A stretch of DNA of 14,233 bases, taken from positions 1 through 14,233 of the forward strand of contig JAULZZ010000008.1 of the NCBI GenBank assembly GCA_032117095.1. Direction: 5' to 3'. The DNA is from REEB470 sp032117095. GTDB lineage: Bacteria > Bacillota > Bacilli > Paenibacillales > YIM-B00363. The notes below the pieces were generated by a model. It searched no databases, was not told the DNA's origin, and saw nothing but the letters and a program-made list of their open reading frames with translations. This document shows positions 7,481 to 14,233 of the stretch, piece by piece. The translations under genes were made by a program, and so were the position numbers. The number at the start of each line of letters is the position of its first letter. Positions within the stretch are counted from its first letter, which is position 1.

Positions 7481-8471
7481 CGTTCATCCCCAGCGTAGGC
7501 AGCAGTCGCATCGTCCCCAACAACGTCTGCGTTGCGTCAAAAATGCGGACCATGCGTTGTGCATCCGCTTCTTTTTGGAGCACGATAAACCGTTGAAAGG
7601 AAGAGGGGGAAAATAAGGGGCGCAAGGGAACACGCCGTTGCACATCTGCGACGTCCCGCCCGTGCGCACTCGCCATGACTGTCACCCCCGCATGCATCGC
7701 TTCCGCTACGGCTGCCGCATCGTGTGCGTCCCCGATTTCATCGACCATCAAGACGTCAGGGGACATCGTACGAATGAGCATCATCATCCCTTGTGCTTTG
7801 GGACAGCGATCCAACACGTCGGTACGCGTTCCCACGTCACGTGTAGGGATGCCTTCGATACATGCGGCGAGTTCGCTTCGTTCATCGACAATCCCCACTT
7901 TCACGGTGCGCTTTTCCTTACGCCACGTGGCATCAACACACGGGGAGGCCACTGTACGCGCCAGCTCACGGAGCAACGTCGTTTTGCCGTATTGCGGTGG
8001 GGAGACGATCAGCGTGTGCACATATCCCATCTCCTCTTGCAACAGCGGCAACAAGGGGGCGATGTTGCTGGGAATGTGTCGTGCTAGACGAATGTTGCAC
8101 CCCGCGATGTGTTTGAACGTACGCACACGTCCGTGTTCGAGCGTGACTTGTCCGACCAATCCGACACGGTGTCCCTGAGGCATCGTCAAATAGCCGGCGC
8201 GCATTTCTTCTTCCACCGTATAAAACGAATAGTCCGCCAGTCGCTCCAACCACTTGTGCATGTCCGCTTTGGTCACGACGACCCCCTCATGCGGGTGCAT
8301 CGTCACCGTCCCACCGGGCGTGACGTATCCGTACGTCGCACCATACACGATTTCCAATGGTCGCCCCAGACGCAACCGAATTTCTTCTACGTTTGCGTAC
8401 ACCACGCGGGGCAACGCTTGCAACACCGTGCGCCATGCGTGTGGCAAAATCGCCTCGACGTCTTGCCACAT
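7473..8471 (-). CDS. spoIIIAA: Stage III sporulation protein AA, secretion-type ATPase
   Basis: The 332-residue protein is the mother-cell cytoplasmic ATPase thought to power the SpoIIIA channel. Its nucleotide-binding loop is SPPQYGKTTLLREL (from about 157, catalytic Lys163), followed by KVGIVDERSELA (191-202), a family motif, and the Walker B DVLMVDEIGD (239-248, Asp244-Glu245). The first Walker A position is Ser rather than the usual Gly. The N-terminal half has the VEEIRLRLGRPLEIVY segment (28-43) seen in SpoIIIAA. It is slightly longer than the B. subtilis protein. ATG 8471 follows a purine-rich stretch with GGAGG only 2 nt away and GGGAG farther upstream. It is the first gene of the operon, about 70 nt after a predicted sigma-E promoter. 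Confidence 0.95.
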   Translation of the reverse strand: MWQDVEAILPHAWRTVLQALPRVVYANVEEIRLRLGRPLEIVYGATYGYVTPGGTVTMHPHEGVVVTKADMHKWLERLADYSFYTVEEEMRAGYLTMPQGHRVGLVGQVTLEHGRVRTFKHIAGCNIRLARHIPSNIAPLLPLLQEEMGYVHTLIVSPPQYGKTTLLRELARTVASPCVDATWRKEKRTVKVGIVDERSELAACIEGIPTRDVGTRTDVLDRCPKAQGMMMLIRTMSPDVLMVDEIGDAHDAAAVAEAMHAGVTVMASAHGRDVADVQRRVPLRPLFSPSSFQRFIVLQKEADAQRMVRIFDATQTLLGTMRLLPTLGMNDG

Positions 8472-8549
8472 CGCCTCCGCCCCCTGCTCCCTGTACGGTT
8501 CATTCGTCCTTACACAAGCGTCCGATGGATTGCCCGTGTATACTCTTTA

Positions 8550-8577
8550 TGTGTATGCTTGCCCTACTCGGTTATGC
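8550..8577 (-). promoter_or_regulatory. Predicted sigma-E promoter of the spoIIIA operon
   Basis: The minus strand reads GCATAAC (8577-8571), a 13-nt spacer and CATACACA (8557-8550). This fits the mother-cell sigma-E consensus (roughly KMATATT, 13-14 nt, CATACANT) in five of seven -35 and seven of eight -10 positions. Transcription would start near 8543, leaving a leader of about 70 nt. The spoIIIA operon is known to be under sigma-E control in B. subtilis, which supports the assignment. Confidence 0.72.
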
Positions 8578-8782
8578 AGGAGAAGCGGTGCTGTCTTTTT
8601 TGGGGGGGACATCAGGAGGTATGGCGATTTATCTCGTCTAAAGGACACCGCAAAAAAGCGCATCCTACGGATAAAAATGCGCTTGTTTACAAAACGACAC
8701 ACTGTTCAGCGATCATTTGGTGTGCTTTTCATTTGGCAAATACGGCGACTATTTCCAATATGTTTCAACTCCATTTTCCCAC
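8578..8782. other. Gene-free junction between restriction island and spoIIIA operon
   Basis: The whole stretch between spoIIIAA and hsdR (8472-8926) has no gene I can support. From left to right it holds the spoIIIAA leader and sigma-E promoter, a G7 tract near 8602, a terminator hairpin (8652-8684), about 100 bp of featureless AT-rich sequence, a second terminator (8783-8809) and the 13-bp inverted repeat (8820-8924). Short reading frames here, such as a 22-codon one starting at 8774, have no ribosome site. Confidence 0.6.
8652..8684 (-). terminator. Rho-independent terminator proximal to spoIIIA
   Basis: A perfect 8-bp stem (8656-8663 with 8677-8684, AAGCGCAT type) encloses a 13-nt loop, and the minus strand continues in a run of six T (8657-8652, two of them inside the stem). 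It reads in the minus direction, just upstream of the spoIIIA promoter. It may be the original terminator of whatever gene preceded spoIIIA before the restriction operon arrived, or a second stop for hsdR read-through. Confidence 0.7.
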
Positions 8783-8809
8783 AAAAAACGGCTGAGACAT
8801 CTCTCAGCC
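8783..8809 (-). terminator. Rho-independent terminator of the hsd operon
   Basis: A perfect 8-bp stem GGCTGAGA/TCTCAGCC (8790-8797 with 8802-8809) closes a 4-nt loop, and the minus strand then reads G and six T (8788-8783). It lies about 118 nt past the hsdR stop. On the plus strand the hairpin is followed by ATTTTAATT, so it may also act weakly in the other direction, where no gene is seen. Confidence 0.85.
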
Positions 8810-8819
8810 ATTTTAATTC

Positions 8820-8924
8820 ATACTAAACACTGATTAAAAACGTCCATACCAAGAACCCCATTTTACAAGAAATCACTGTGCTTTTTAACCAATAAGATTC
8901 TTGTATTCATACAGTGTTTAGTAT
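8820..8924. repeat. 13-bp perfect inverted repeat flanking 79 bp
   Basis: ATACTAAACACTG (8820-8832) recurs as its exact reverse complement at 8912-8924, ending 2 nt from the hsdR stop codon. The match stops at both arm edges. Nested inside are an 8-bp inverted repeat (TACAAGAA 8864-8871 with 8898-8905) and a 7-bp one (TTAAAAA near 8834 with TTTTTAA near 8882). It could be a structured 3' untranslated RNA, or the ends of a tiny non-autonomous element. I see no flanking target duplication. Confidence 0.7.
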
Positions 8925-8926
8925 CC

Positions 8927-11900
8927 CTATATGTTTCTAAAACCGCGATATGCTTCTTTTGCAATTTCCGACATGATTGCTGAATAAAATGCTTTATCCT
9001 CGAACAGTTTCTTAAATGCATCCATTTGTTCCGTGTAACACTCGTGGGCAATGTCCTCAAATATCTTGTCAAACTTGCTATTGAATACCTCTGGATTATC
9101 TTTCTTTGCATATTTCTTGATTTTCTGCTCGTTTTGAAGCACCTTAGAGAATATTGTCTCCACAATAACCTTATCGCCATCCGTAAAAATCCCACCAAAC
9201 CGCTCGTTGATGTGTTTAATGATGACTTCGAGCAACTCGTCATTGGGGTCTTTGGGTTTGTTCGTGTCAATTTTCTTCGGACTCTCAATTACGACATAGT
9301 CGCCCGGCGTTTCCAGTAGAATATCGCCTTCAAATGTCTTGTCCAAGCGATAGTATTCCAATCTAATTTTATCATCAAGGTCGATCTTCTCCGTTGGCTT
9401 ATCTGGTAGCATTTTCGCCAAATACTTCAAGTAGTTATACTCTTTTTGGAGTTCCTTATCAAACAGTCTGGTGATTTGCGTGATGTACGCATACCATTTC
9501 ACGAAATTCTTAACCGCTTTTTTGAACTTGAACTTTCCTTCTTCATCGCCCCCTTCGAAGTTTCTCAAAAGTGGCGTAAAAAGACTTGTAAGCTTGCCAA
9601 GGTCGGTATCAGACTGGCTCTTCTTGTAGTAAATTTTGTTAAAGTGCTCAACATCTGCGTTGTTGTAAAGCATGGACTCACGTATGAGTGTTCTTGTCGA
9701 GTAAATTAGGTTTACATTGACTTCCTCATCAAGGACTGTTGCCTTGAAATACGGAGCAAATGCCTCTCTCATTTCATCCGCTTTGTTGACGAAGTCCATG
9801 ATAAATGTATCTTCTTTGCCTCGGGTCGTCCTGTTGAGCCTAGAAAGTGTCTGAACCGCTTTTACACCAGAAAGCTGCTTATCTACAAACATCGTGTGAA
9901 GGAGTGGTTCATCAAATCCTGTCTGGTACTTTTCGGCAACAATGAGCACTTGAAACTCCTCACCATGGAATGTTTCGGGGAGTTGTTTTTCACTCACCTT
10001 GCTTCCGTCTCGCTTGATATTAAGACCAGTCTCGGTATATTCCTCAGCACCATCCTTCACGGTGCCTGAAAAGGCAACAAGCACATCCAAATCGGCATAG
10101 CCCTTCTTATCGATGTATTTTTTGAACTCCTTGAAGTAACGCACTGCATGCAGCCGTGAAGCGGTCACGACCATCGCTTTTGCATGACCCCCGATTTTCT
10201 TCTTGGTCACGTCTCTAAAGTATTCAACCATAATGGCAGTCTTCTGCTCAAGGTTGTACGGATGAAGTGATTCAAATCGTTTTATGGCCGCGCGTGCTGG
10301 CGACGCTGGAAGTTCGGGGTTGTCCGGTGTACTCTTGGCGATATTAAAGCACATCTTGTACGTCATGTAGTTCGCCAACACATCGTGAATGAATCCTTCC
10401 TCGATGGCTTGCTTCATCGAATAAATATGATACGGATGGAATGTCCCATCAGCGGACATCTCTCCAAACATCTCCAAAGTCTTTTGTTTTGGGGTCGCAG
10501 TAAATGCGAAGAACGACAAGTTCTTATGCTTGCCGTGAGAAACGAGTTCTTTCACCAACTTGTCTTCGAAATCTTCTTCGCTCGCTTCGACTTTTCCTTC
10601 AAATTCTGCATATTCCTTCAATGCTTCTTCATTGTCAGCAAGCGCGGTCTTGAGCTTCTGAGCAGAAGACCCCGTCTGAGATGAATGGGCCTCATCGACA
10701 ATCACTGCAAATCGCTTGCCTTTTGTGTTCTCAACTTCCTCAAAGATAACAGGAAACTTTTGCAGTGTCGTTACGATTATTTTTTTACCTGCGTTGATCG
10801 CATCTCGCAAGTCTTTTGATGACTTGCCATCACCAATCGTCTCAATCAATCCGAATGTATGGTCAAACGAGCTGATGGTATCTTGCAATTGTTTATCCAA
10901 AACACGACGATCTGTGACGACGATCACCGAGGTGAAAATGTTGTGATTGTACTCATCGTGTAAGGAGGCAAGGCGATAACAGGTCCAAGCAATGGAGTTT
11001 GATTTGCCAGAACCTGCGGAGTGCTGGATCAAGTAATTTTTGCCTGAGCCATTGGCCTTAACATCTGCAATCACTTTCGTTACAACATCGAGCTGATGGT
11101 ATCTCGGAAAAATGAGTGCCTCTTTCTTGACCATTTTTTCCTGACCGTGCTTAATTTCCCGTTTCTTTTCAACATGCACGTGCAAAAACCGCTGAAGAAT
11201 GTTCAGTAGTGCGTCTTTGGATAACACTTGTTCCCAGAGGTATGCCGTGTTGTACCCGTCTGCGTTCTCGGGATTGCCCACTCCGCCCACTTTGCCAGCC
11301 CCGCCTGACCCTTGGTTGAACGGCAGAAAAAAGGTATCCTTGCCTTTTAGCTGCGTTGTCATCCAAACTTCATAAAGGTCAACTGCAAAGTAGACAAGAA
11401 ATCTCTTGTTAAAATGGAAGCAGTTCTCCTTTGGGTTACGGTCATACATAAACTGCTTCTTCGCATTTTCGACAGATTGACCCGTAATCTGGTTCTTGAG
11501 TTCAAGTGCAACGATCGGAATGCCATTGAGCGATAGCACCATGTCGATCGTGTTCTTGTTCTCGGTAGCGTACGCAAACTGCCTTGTGACGGATAAAACG
11601 TTTGCGTTGTAGTTGGTGATGAGGATTTCGTTCAAAGACGACTCTGGCTTGAAATAACAAAATTTGAGTTTCACACCACGGTCATTGACCCCATGTCTAA
11701 GCACATGGATCAGTCCGTGCGCATTTACTTCTTCGTTGAACCGCTTATAAAGTTTTTTGTCCGCGCCATCCCCGTAAATGGTTTCGTACCGCTGCCACTC
11801 CTTTGGTTGCGTGTTCTTGATGAAAGAGACAAGTGTTGCTAAGTCAATCGCTGTGGCTGCGTCATAGCCAGACATGTTTCCTTTTACATAGCCACCATGC

Positions 11901-11953
11901 GTAAGCAAGGAGGTTTCTATGTCTTGTTCAAAGCGTTTTTCTTTGTAGTCCAA
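8927..11953 (-). CDS. hsdR: Type I restriction enzyme, R (endonuclease/translocase) subunit
   Basis: The 1008-residue protein is normal length for HsdR, the ATP-driven DNA translocase and nuclease of a type I system. The N-terminal PD-(D/E)xK nuclease is visible as TIDMVLSLNGIPIVALELKN (D137, E151, K153). The superfamily 2 motor follows: Walker A HSAGSGKSNS (K317), DEAH at 420-423, motif III FAFTATPKQ (483-490), motif V EKYQTGFDEP (674-683) and motif VI QTLSRLNRTTRG (701-712). The C-terminal part is helical, as expected for the region that docks on HsdM/HsdS. All motifs are intact. The start is TTG 11953, with AAAGGAG overlapping the hsdS stop and 10 nt away. The gap to hsdS is 15 nt, so the genes form one operon. 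Base composition is more AT-rich than the spoIIIA genes. Confidence 0.97.
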   Translation of the reverse strand: MDYKEKRFEQDIETSLLTHGGYVKGNMSGYDAATAIDLATLVSFIKNTQPKEWQRYETIYGDGADKKLYKRFNEEVNAHGLIHVLRHGVNDRGVKLKFCYFKPESSLNEILITNYNANVLSVTRQFAYATENKNTIDMVLSLNGIPIVALELKNQITGQSVENAKKQFMYDRNPKENCFHFNKRFLVYFAVDLYEVWMTTQLKGKDTFFLPFNQGSGGAGKVGGVGNPENADGYNTAYLWEQVLSKDALLNILQRFLHVHVEKKREIKHGQEKMVKKEALIFPRYHQLDVVTKVIADVKANGSGKNYLIQHSAGSGKSNSIAWTCYRLASLHDEYNHNIFTSVIVVTDRRVLDKQLQDTISSFDHTFGLIETIGDGKSSKDLRDAINAGKKIIVTTLQKFPVIFEEVENTKGKRFAVIVDEAHSSQTGSSAQKLKTALADNEEALKEYAEFEGKVEASEEDFEDKLVKELVSHGKHKNLSFFAFTATPKQKTLEMFGEMSADGTFHPYHIYSMKQAIEEGFIHDVLANYMTYKMCFNIAKSTPDNPELPASPARAAIKRFESLHPYNLEQKTAIMVEYFRDVTKKKIGGHAKAMVVTASRLHAVRYFKEFKKYIDKKGYADLDVLVAFSGTVKDGAEEYTETGLNIKRDGSKVSEKQLPETFHGEEFQVLIVAEKYQTGFDEPLLHTMFVDKQLSGVKAVQTLSRLNRTTRGKEDTFIMDFVNKADEMREAFAPYFKATVLDEEVNVNLIYSTRTLIRESMLYNNADVEHFNKIYYKKSQSDTDLGKLTSLFTPLLRNFEGGDEEGKFKFKKAVKNFVKWYAYITQITRLFDKELQKEYNYLKYLAKMLPDKPTEKIDLDDKIRLEYYRLDKTFEGDILLETPGDYVVIESPKKIDTNKPKDPNDELLEVIIKHINERFGGIFTDGDKVIVETIFSKVLQNEQKIKKYAKKDNPEVFNSKFDKIFEDIAHECYTEQMDAFKKLFEDKAFYSAIMSEIAKEAYRGFRNI

Positions 11954-11968
11954 GGAATATTGTCTCCT

Positions 11969-13183
11969 TTAGCTGATTTCTTTCTTGCCCGTTACGACTT
12001 CGTAGATGAGGGATTTTTTGTAGGCTTCTAGGTTTGATATTAGTTGGTTTTTCTTAATCAGCAAATCATCAAGATATGCAACCTTGCTTTCGAGAAAATC
12101 AACAATCTTCTGTTGTTCCGCAAAGGGTGGAACAACCACTGGGATAACATTCAGATTTGCTTGGGACAATTTTGGCTGTGCTGAACCTGTAATATAGTTA
12201 GTTAAGTCAATCGTTTCAAGATAATTCGCCATATAGAAAAGCGAATTGTGCAACTTTGGTTTCAGGACGTGTGCATGATTGTTGACCCAATACTTCCCTG
12301 TAGCCAGATAGATTAGAGGTAAATTTCTCATAACCAAATTTGCGCCATCTTCACCTATCAGCAGTAAGTCTTCATCAAAAATATAATCATCTATTCTGTC
12401 AATTACACCTGAAGCACCATAATAATCGTATAGTATTTCACCTTCACGATTTCTTAATGATGCGTCTATCGGTTTACGCTTTCCATCCATATTATCAAAT
12501 TCACGTTTAATCTTGCTCATACTCCAATGCTCAGGTATCTCCCCAATCCATGCGATCCCTGAATCCTTCATCTTCACATCAGGATTTAGTCCTTTCGTGA
12601 CGGTCTCTGTGATGAGCGATTGCTTGTACTTCTTGTACTCCTCAATCGATTGCTTGGTTTTCTCGATAATGTTGTCGATGAGGGATACTTTTTGGTCGAG
12701 GTAGGAGGCGATTTTTTGTTGTTCTTCCTTTGTGTTAGGAACAGGCAGCAAAATGGATTTCATCTGAGTAAACCTTGTTGACCATAAATCAAAGTGAATA
12801 CCTGATCCCCATCTAAAAAATTCTTCTGCAAAACCATAATTATCAAGTAAGTACTTTACAAAATCGGGTTCGATGTTTCTTGGAATTAACACAGTATTTA
12901 TGACAGATACCGAGCCATCCAATGACGATAACCCACATGATTGTTTTCTATCAGATCGAGAATTTATTGCAAAGTCACCTTTTGCTACTCTCTTTCTGTC
13001 ATCGTTATTTTTAGTCTTTGCTACCCCGTCAAGTTGCTGAACAATTCCACCCTTTGAAACTGATAAAGGTTGATAATCAATATCTGAAACTTTTTCCTTT
13101 CGCTCTGTGAAGTAATTCCCTAATTTATCTAAGTTCCATTCCTCAGGTATCTCCCCAATCCACGCAACACCACTATCTTTCAT
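11969..13183 (-). CDS. hsdS: Type I restriction enzyme, S (specificity) subunit
   Basis: The 404-residue protein has the two-fold HsdS plan. Each half begins with a near-identical lead: MKDSGVAWIGEIPEEW at residue 1 and MKDSGIAWIGEIPEHW at about 205. Each contains a target-recognition domain (about 17-150 and 220-355), then a conserved helical arm starting EEQQKIASYLDQK (about 153) and AEQQKIVDFLESK (about 355). Each domain reads one half of a bipartite asymmetric DNA site; the two differ in sequence, so the halves of the site should differ. The site itself cannot be predicted by reading. I chose ATG 13183, which begins with the family lead; a TTG at 13213 and a GTG at 13192 are possible but add non-family residues. 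It starts 10 nt after the hsdM stop. No frameshift or inversion site is visible. Confidence 0.94.
   Translation of the reverse strand: MKDSGVAWIGEIPEEWNLDKLGNYFTERKEKVSDIDYQPLSVSKGGIVQQLDGVAKTKNNDDRKRVAKGDFAINSRSDRKQSCGLSSLDGSVSVINTVLIPRNIEPDFVKYLLDNYGFAEEFFRWGSGIHFDLWSTRFTQMKSILLPVPNTKEEQQKIASYLDQKVSLIDNIIEKTKQSIEEYKKYKQSLITETVTKGLNPDVKMKDSGIAWIGEIPEHWSMSKIKREFDNMDGKRKPIDASLRNREGEILYDYYGASGVIDRIDDYIFDEDLLLIGEDGANLVMRNLPLIYLATGKYWVNNHAHVLKPKLHNSLFYMANYLETIDLTNYITGSAQPKLSQANLNVIPVVVPPFAEQQKIVDFLESKVAYLDDLLIKKNQLISNLEAYKKSLIYEVVTGKKEIS
12524..12571 (-). repeat. Second copy of the hsdS direct repeat
   Basis: This stretch encodes the lead into the second target-recognition domain. It is an imperfect 48-bp direct repeat of 13136-13183, with 21 consecutive identical bases (12530-12550). 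The two copies lie 612 bp apart in the same orientation. Confidence 0.85.
13136..13183 (-). repeat. First copy of the hsdS direct repeat
   Basis: This stretch encodes the first 16 residues of HsdS and matches 12524-12571, with a perfect 21-bp core at 13142-13162. Such repeats are expected from the duplicated HsdS architecture, and can allow recombination that swaps or deletes a recognition domain. Confidence 0.85.
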
Positions 13184-13193
13184 TTTCCTCACA

Positions 13194-14233
13194 CTACTCC
13201 CCCACTCTTGCAAACAGAGATTTAAGACTGGCCATCAAATCGCTTTCAATTGCACTGATTCTTTCAGCGATCACCTCTGACTTTTCAGGAGCAACATACT
13301 TGTAAAAATGTCTTGTGAATGGAATCTCATACCCAATCTTCGTCTTGCTCTCATCAACCCAAGCATTTGGGTTATACGGCAACACTTCCTTCTCAACGTA
13401 TTCTTTGATGACCTCGCCCTGCGTACGCCCAAGAACCATCGGCACGTTCTCAGTGTCCCTCTTTGAAACGTCTGCAACAGGTTTCTTATTTTTCAAAACC
13501 AGCTTCCCGTTGTCATCAACTTGTGGAGACTCGACTACAATCTTGTAATAGCCAAAGTCCGCATTGTGGAACACTTTCGACGCAATGCTTTGCTCGCCTA
13601 CGTCATAGAACTTGTTCTCGAATGCGCCATACGCTTTTATAATCGCTTCTCTGCACGCTTCATCGAGGTCAACTCGCTTGTAGCCCAGTGCCTTTCTTCG
13701 CTTCACATACATGTTAGACGCATCGATCAATTGAACTTTACCAGAACGTCTTGCGGATTTATTCTTTGAAATGAGCCAAATGTACGTTGTAATGCCTGTA
13801 TTGTAAAACAAGTCTGTTGGAAGTTGTACAATCGCTTCTAATAAATCTTGTTCAAGGATGTAGCGTCTGATTTCAGACGGCCCTGAACCCGCATCGCCTG
13901 TAAAAAGTGGCGAGCCATTGTGTATGATTGCCATTCGTCCCTCATCATCTAGCTTCTTGATCCCGTTCAAAGTGAATAACATTTGACCATCAGAAATTTT
14001 AGGCAGGCCCGGTGCAAAACGGCCATTTTGTCCCTTTTGATTTTCTGCTTCAACTGCCTTTTGTTGCGCCTTCCAATCGACACCAAAAGGCGGATTGGAG
14101 ATGATTTTAGAGAACTTGAAACCGGCGAACTGGTCATTTGAAAGGGTATCACCGAATCGCATATTCGAAGCATTTCCGCCCCTTATGATCATATCTGCTT
14201 TCGCGATCGCATATGTTTCGGGATTAAACTCCT
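13194..14233 (-). CDS. hsdM: Type I restriction enzyme, M (N6-adenine methyltransferase) subunit, partial
   Basis: The last 345 residues are visible; the frame stays open to the right edge, so the start and the SAM-binding motif I are outside the window. The visible part begins EFNPETYAIAKADMIIRGGN and includes the catalytic motif NPPFG (about 46-50 of the visible part), typical of N6-adenine methyltransferases. The family segments DGQMLFTLNGIKKL, IVQLPTDLFYNTGITTYIW and PFTRHFYKYV follow. HsdM methylates one adenine in each half of the site and forms the core of the restriction complex with HsdS and HsdR. The C-terminus is helical (RISAIESDLMASLKSL), as expected for contact with HsdS. Nothing in the visible part is broken. 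The operon promoter must lie to the right of the window. Confidence 0.96.
   Translation of the reverse strand, partial: EFNPETYAIAKADMIIRGGNASNMRFGDTLSNDQFAGFKFSKIISNPPFGVDWKAQQKAVEAENQKGQNGRFAPGLPKISDGQMLFTLNGIKKLDDEGRMAIIHNGSPLFTGDAGSGPSEIRRYILEQDLLEAIVQLPTDLFYNTGITTYIWLISKNKSARRSGKVQLIDASNMYVKRRKALGYKRVDLDEACREAIIKAYGAFENKFYDVGEQSIASKVFHNADFGYYKIVVESPQVDDNGKLVLKNKKPVADVSKRDTENVPMVLGRTQGEVIKEYVEKEVLPYNPNAWVDESKTKIGYEIPFTRHFYKYVAPEKSEVIAERISAIESDLMASLKSLFARVGE

Noticed and set aside
8601..8608. Repeated G7/C7 tracts (2752, 4261, 8602) as a linked phase-variable set
   Set aside because: Only three short tracts in unrelated contexts; the one in spoIIIAG is explained by Ala-Pro codons. Only the accB one is kept as a weak finding.
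8600..8641. Plus-strand GGAGG followed by ATG GCG and a 6-codon frame
   Set aside because: The ribosome site is good but six residues is too short to support, and nothing else on the plus strand suggests a transcript.
8704..8774. 22-codon minus-strand frame between the two terminators
   Set aside because: It has no Shine-Dalgarno site, no recognisable product and begins right after a terminator T-tract.
8863..9288. 141-codon minus-strand frame over the hsdR 3' end, ending within the inverted-repeat segment
   Set aside because: It overlaps conserved hsdR sequence in another frame, has Arg/Ser/Thr-rich shadow composition and no ribosome site.

Overview
The window comes from an endospore-forming member of the Firmicutes, most likely class Bacilli. 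The evidence is a complete spoIIIA sporulation operon followed directly by accB-accC and a YqhY/Asp23-family gene, an order known from Bacillus and its relatives. The chromosomal half (1 to about 8.6 kb) is fairly GC-rich, with strong Shine-Dalgarno sites and many CGATCG hexamers, so a moderately high-GC lineage is plausible. I cannot name the genus. Every gene supported here lies on the minus strand, so transcription runs from the right edge to the left edge.

Right part (14233 to 8927): a type I restriction-modification operon in the order hsdM (5' end outside the window), hsdS, hsdR. It is visibly more AT-rich than the rest and poor in CGATCG, consistent with horizontal acquisition. HsdS has two target-recognition domains, each introduced by nearly the same sequence. 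A perfect 13-bp inverted repeat spanning 105 bp starts just after the hsdR stop, followed by a strong rho-independent terminator and then a second one.

Middle part (8577 to 2881): a sigma-E-like promoter, then spoIIIAA, AB, AC, AD, AE, AF, AG and AH, mostly tightly packed or overlapping. Their products form the trans-envelope complex of the engulfed forespore: AA is the ATPase, AB to AE are membrane components, and AF, AG and AH carry soluble domains in the space between the two membranes. The AG-AH gap is unusually long (141 nt) and holds a second good sigma-E-like promoter, so spoIIIAH may be transcribed separately as well. SpoIIIAE appears to lack the N-terminal signal peptide known from its B. 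subtilis homologue.

Left part (2832 to 1): a vegetative-type extended -10 promoter, accB (biotin carboxyl carrier protein), accC (biotin carboxylase), yqhY (Asp23/DUF322 family) and, after a terminator-like hairpin, the start of a small two-helix membrane protein that resembles AmaP, the Asp23 membrane anchor. This block supplies the first half-reaction of fatty-acid synthesis plus its usual accessory protein.

I see no new multigene system, CRISPR array, tRNA, rRNA, integrase or transposase gene. The most interesting leftovers are the inverted repeat and double terminator at the restriction-island junction, the internal sigma-E-like promoter, the CGATCG enrichment and the SpoIIIAE N-terminus.
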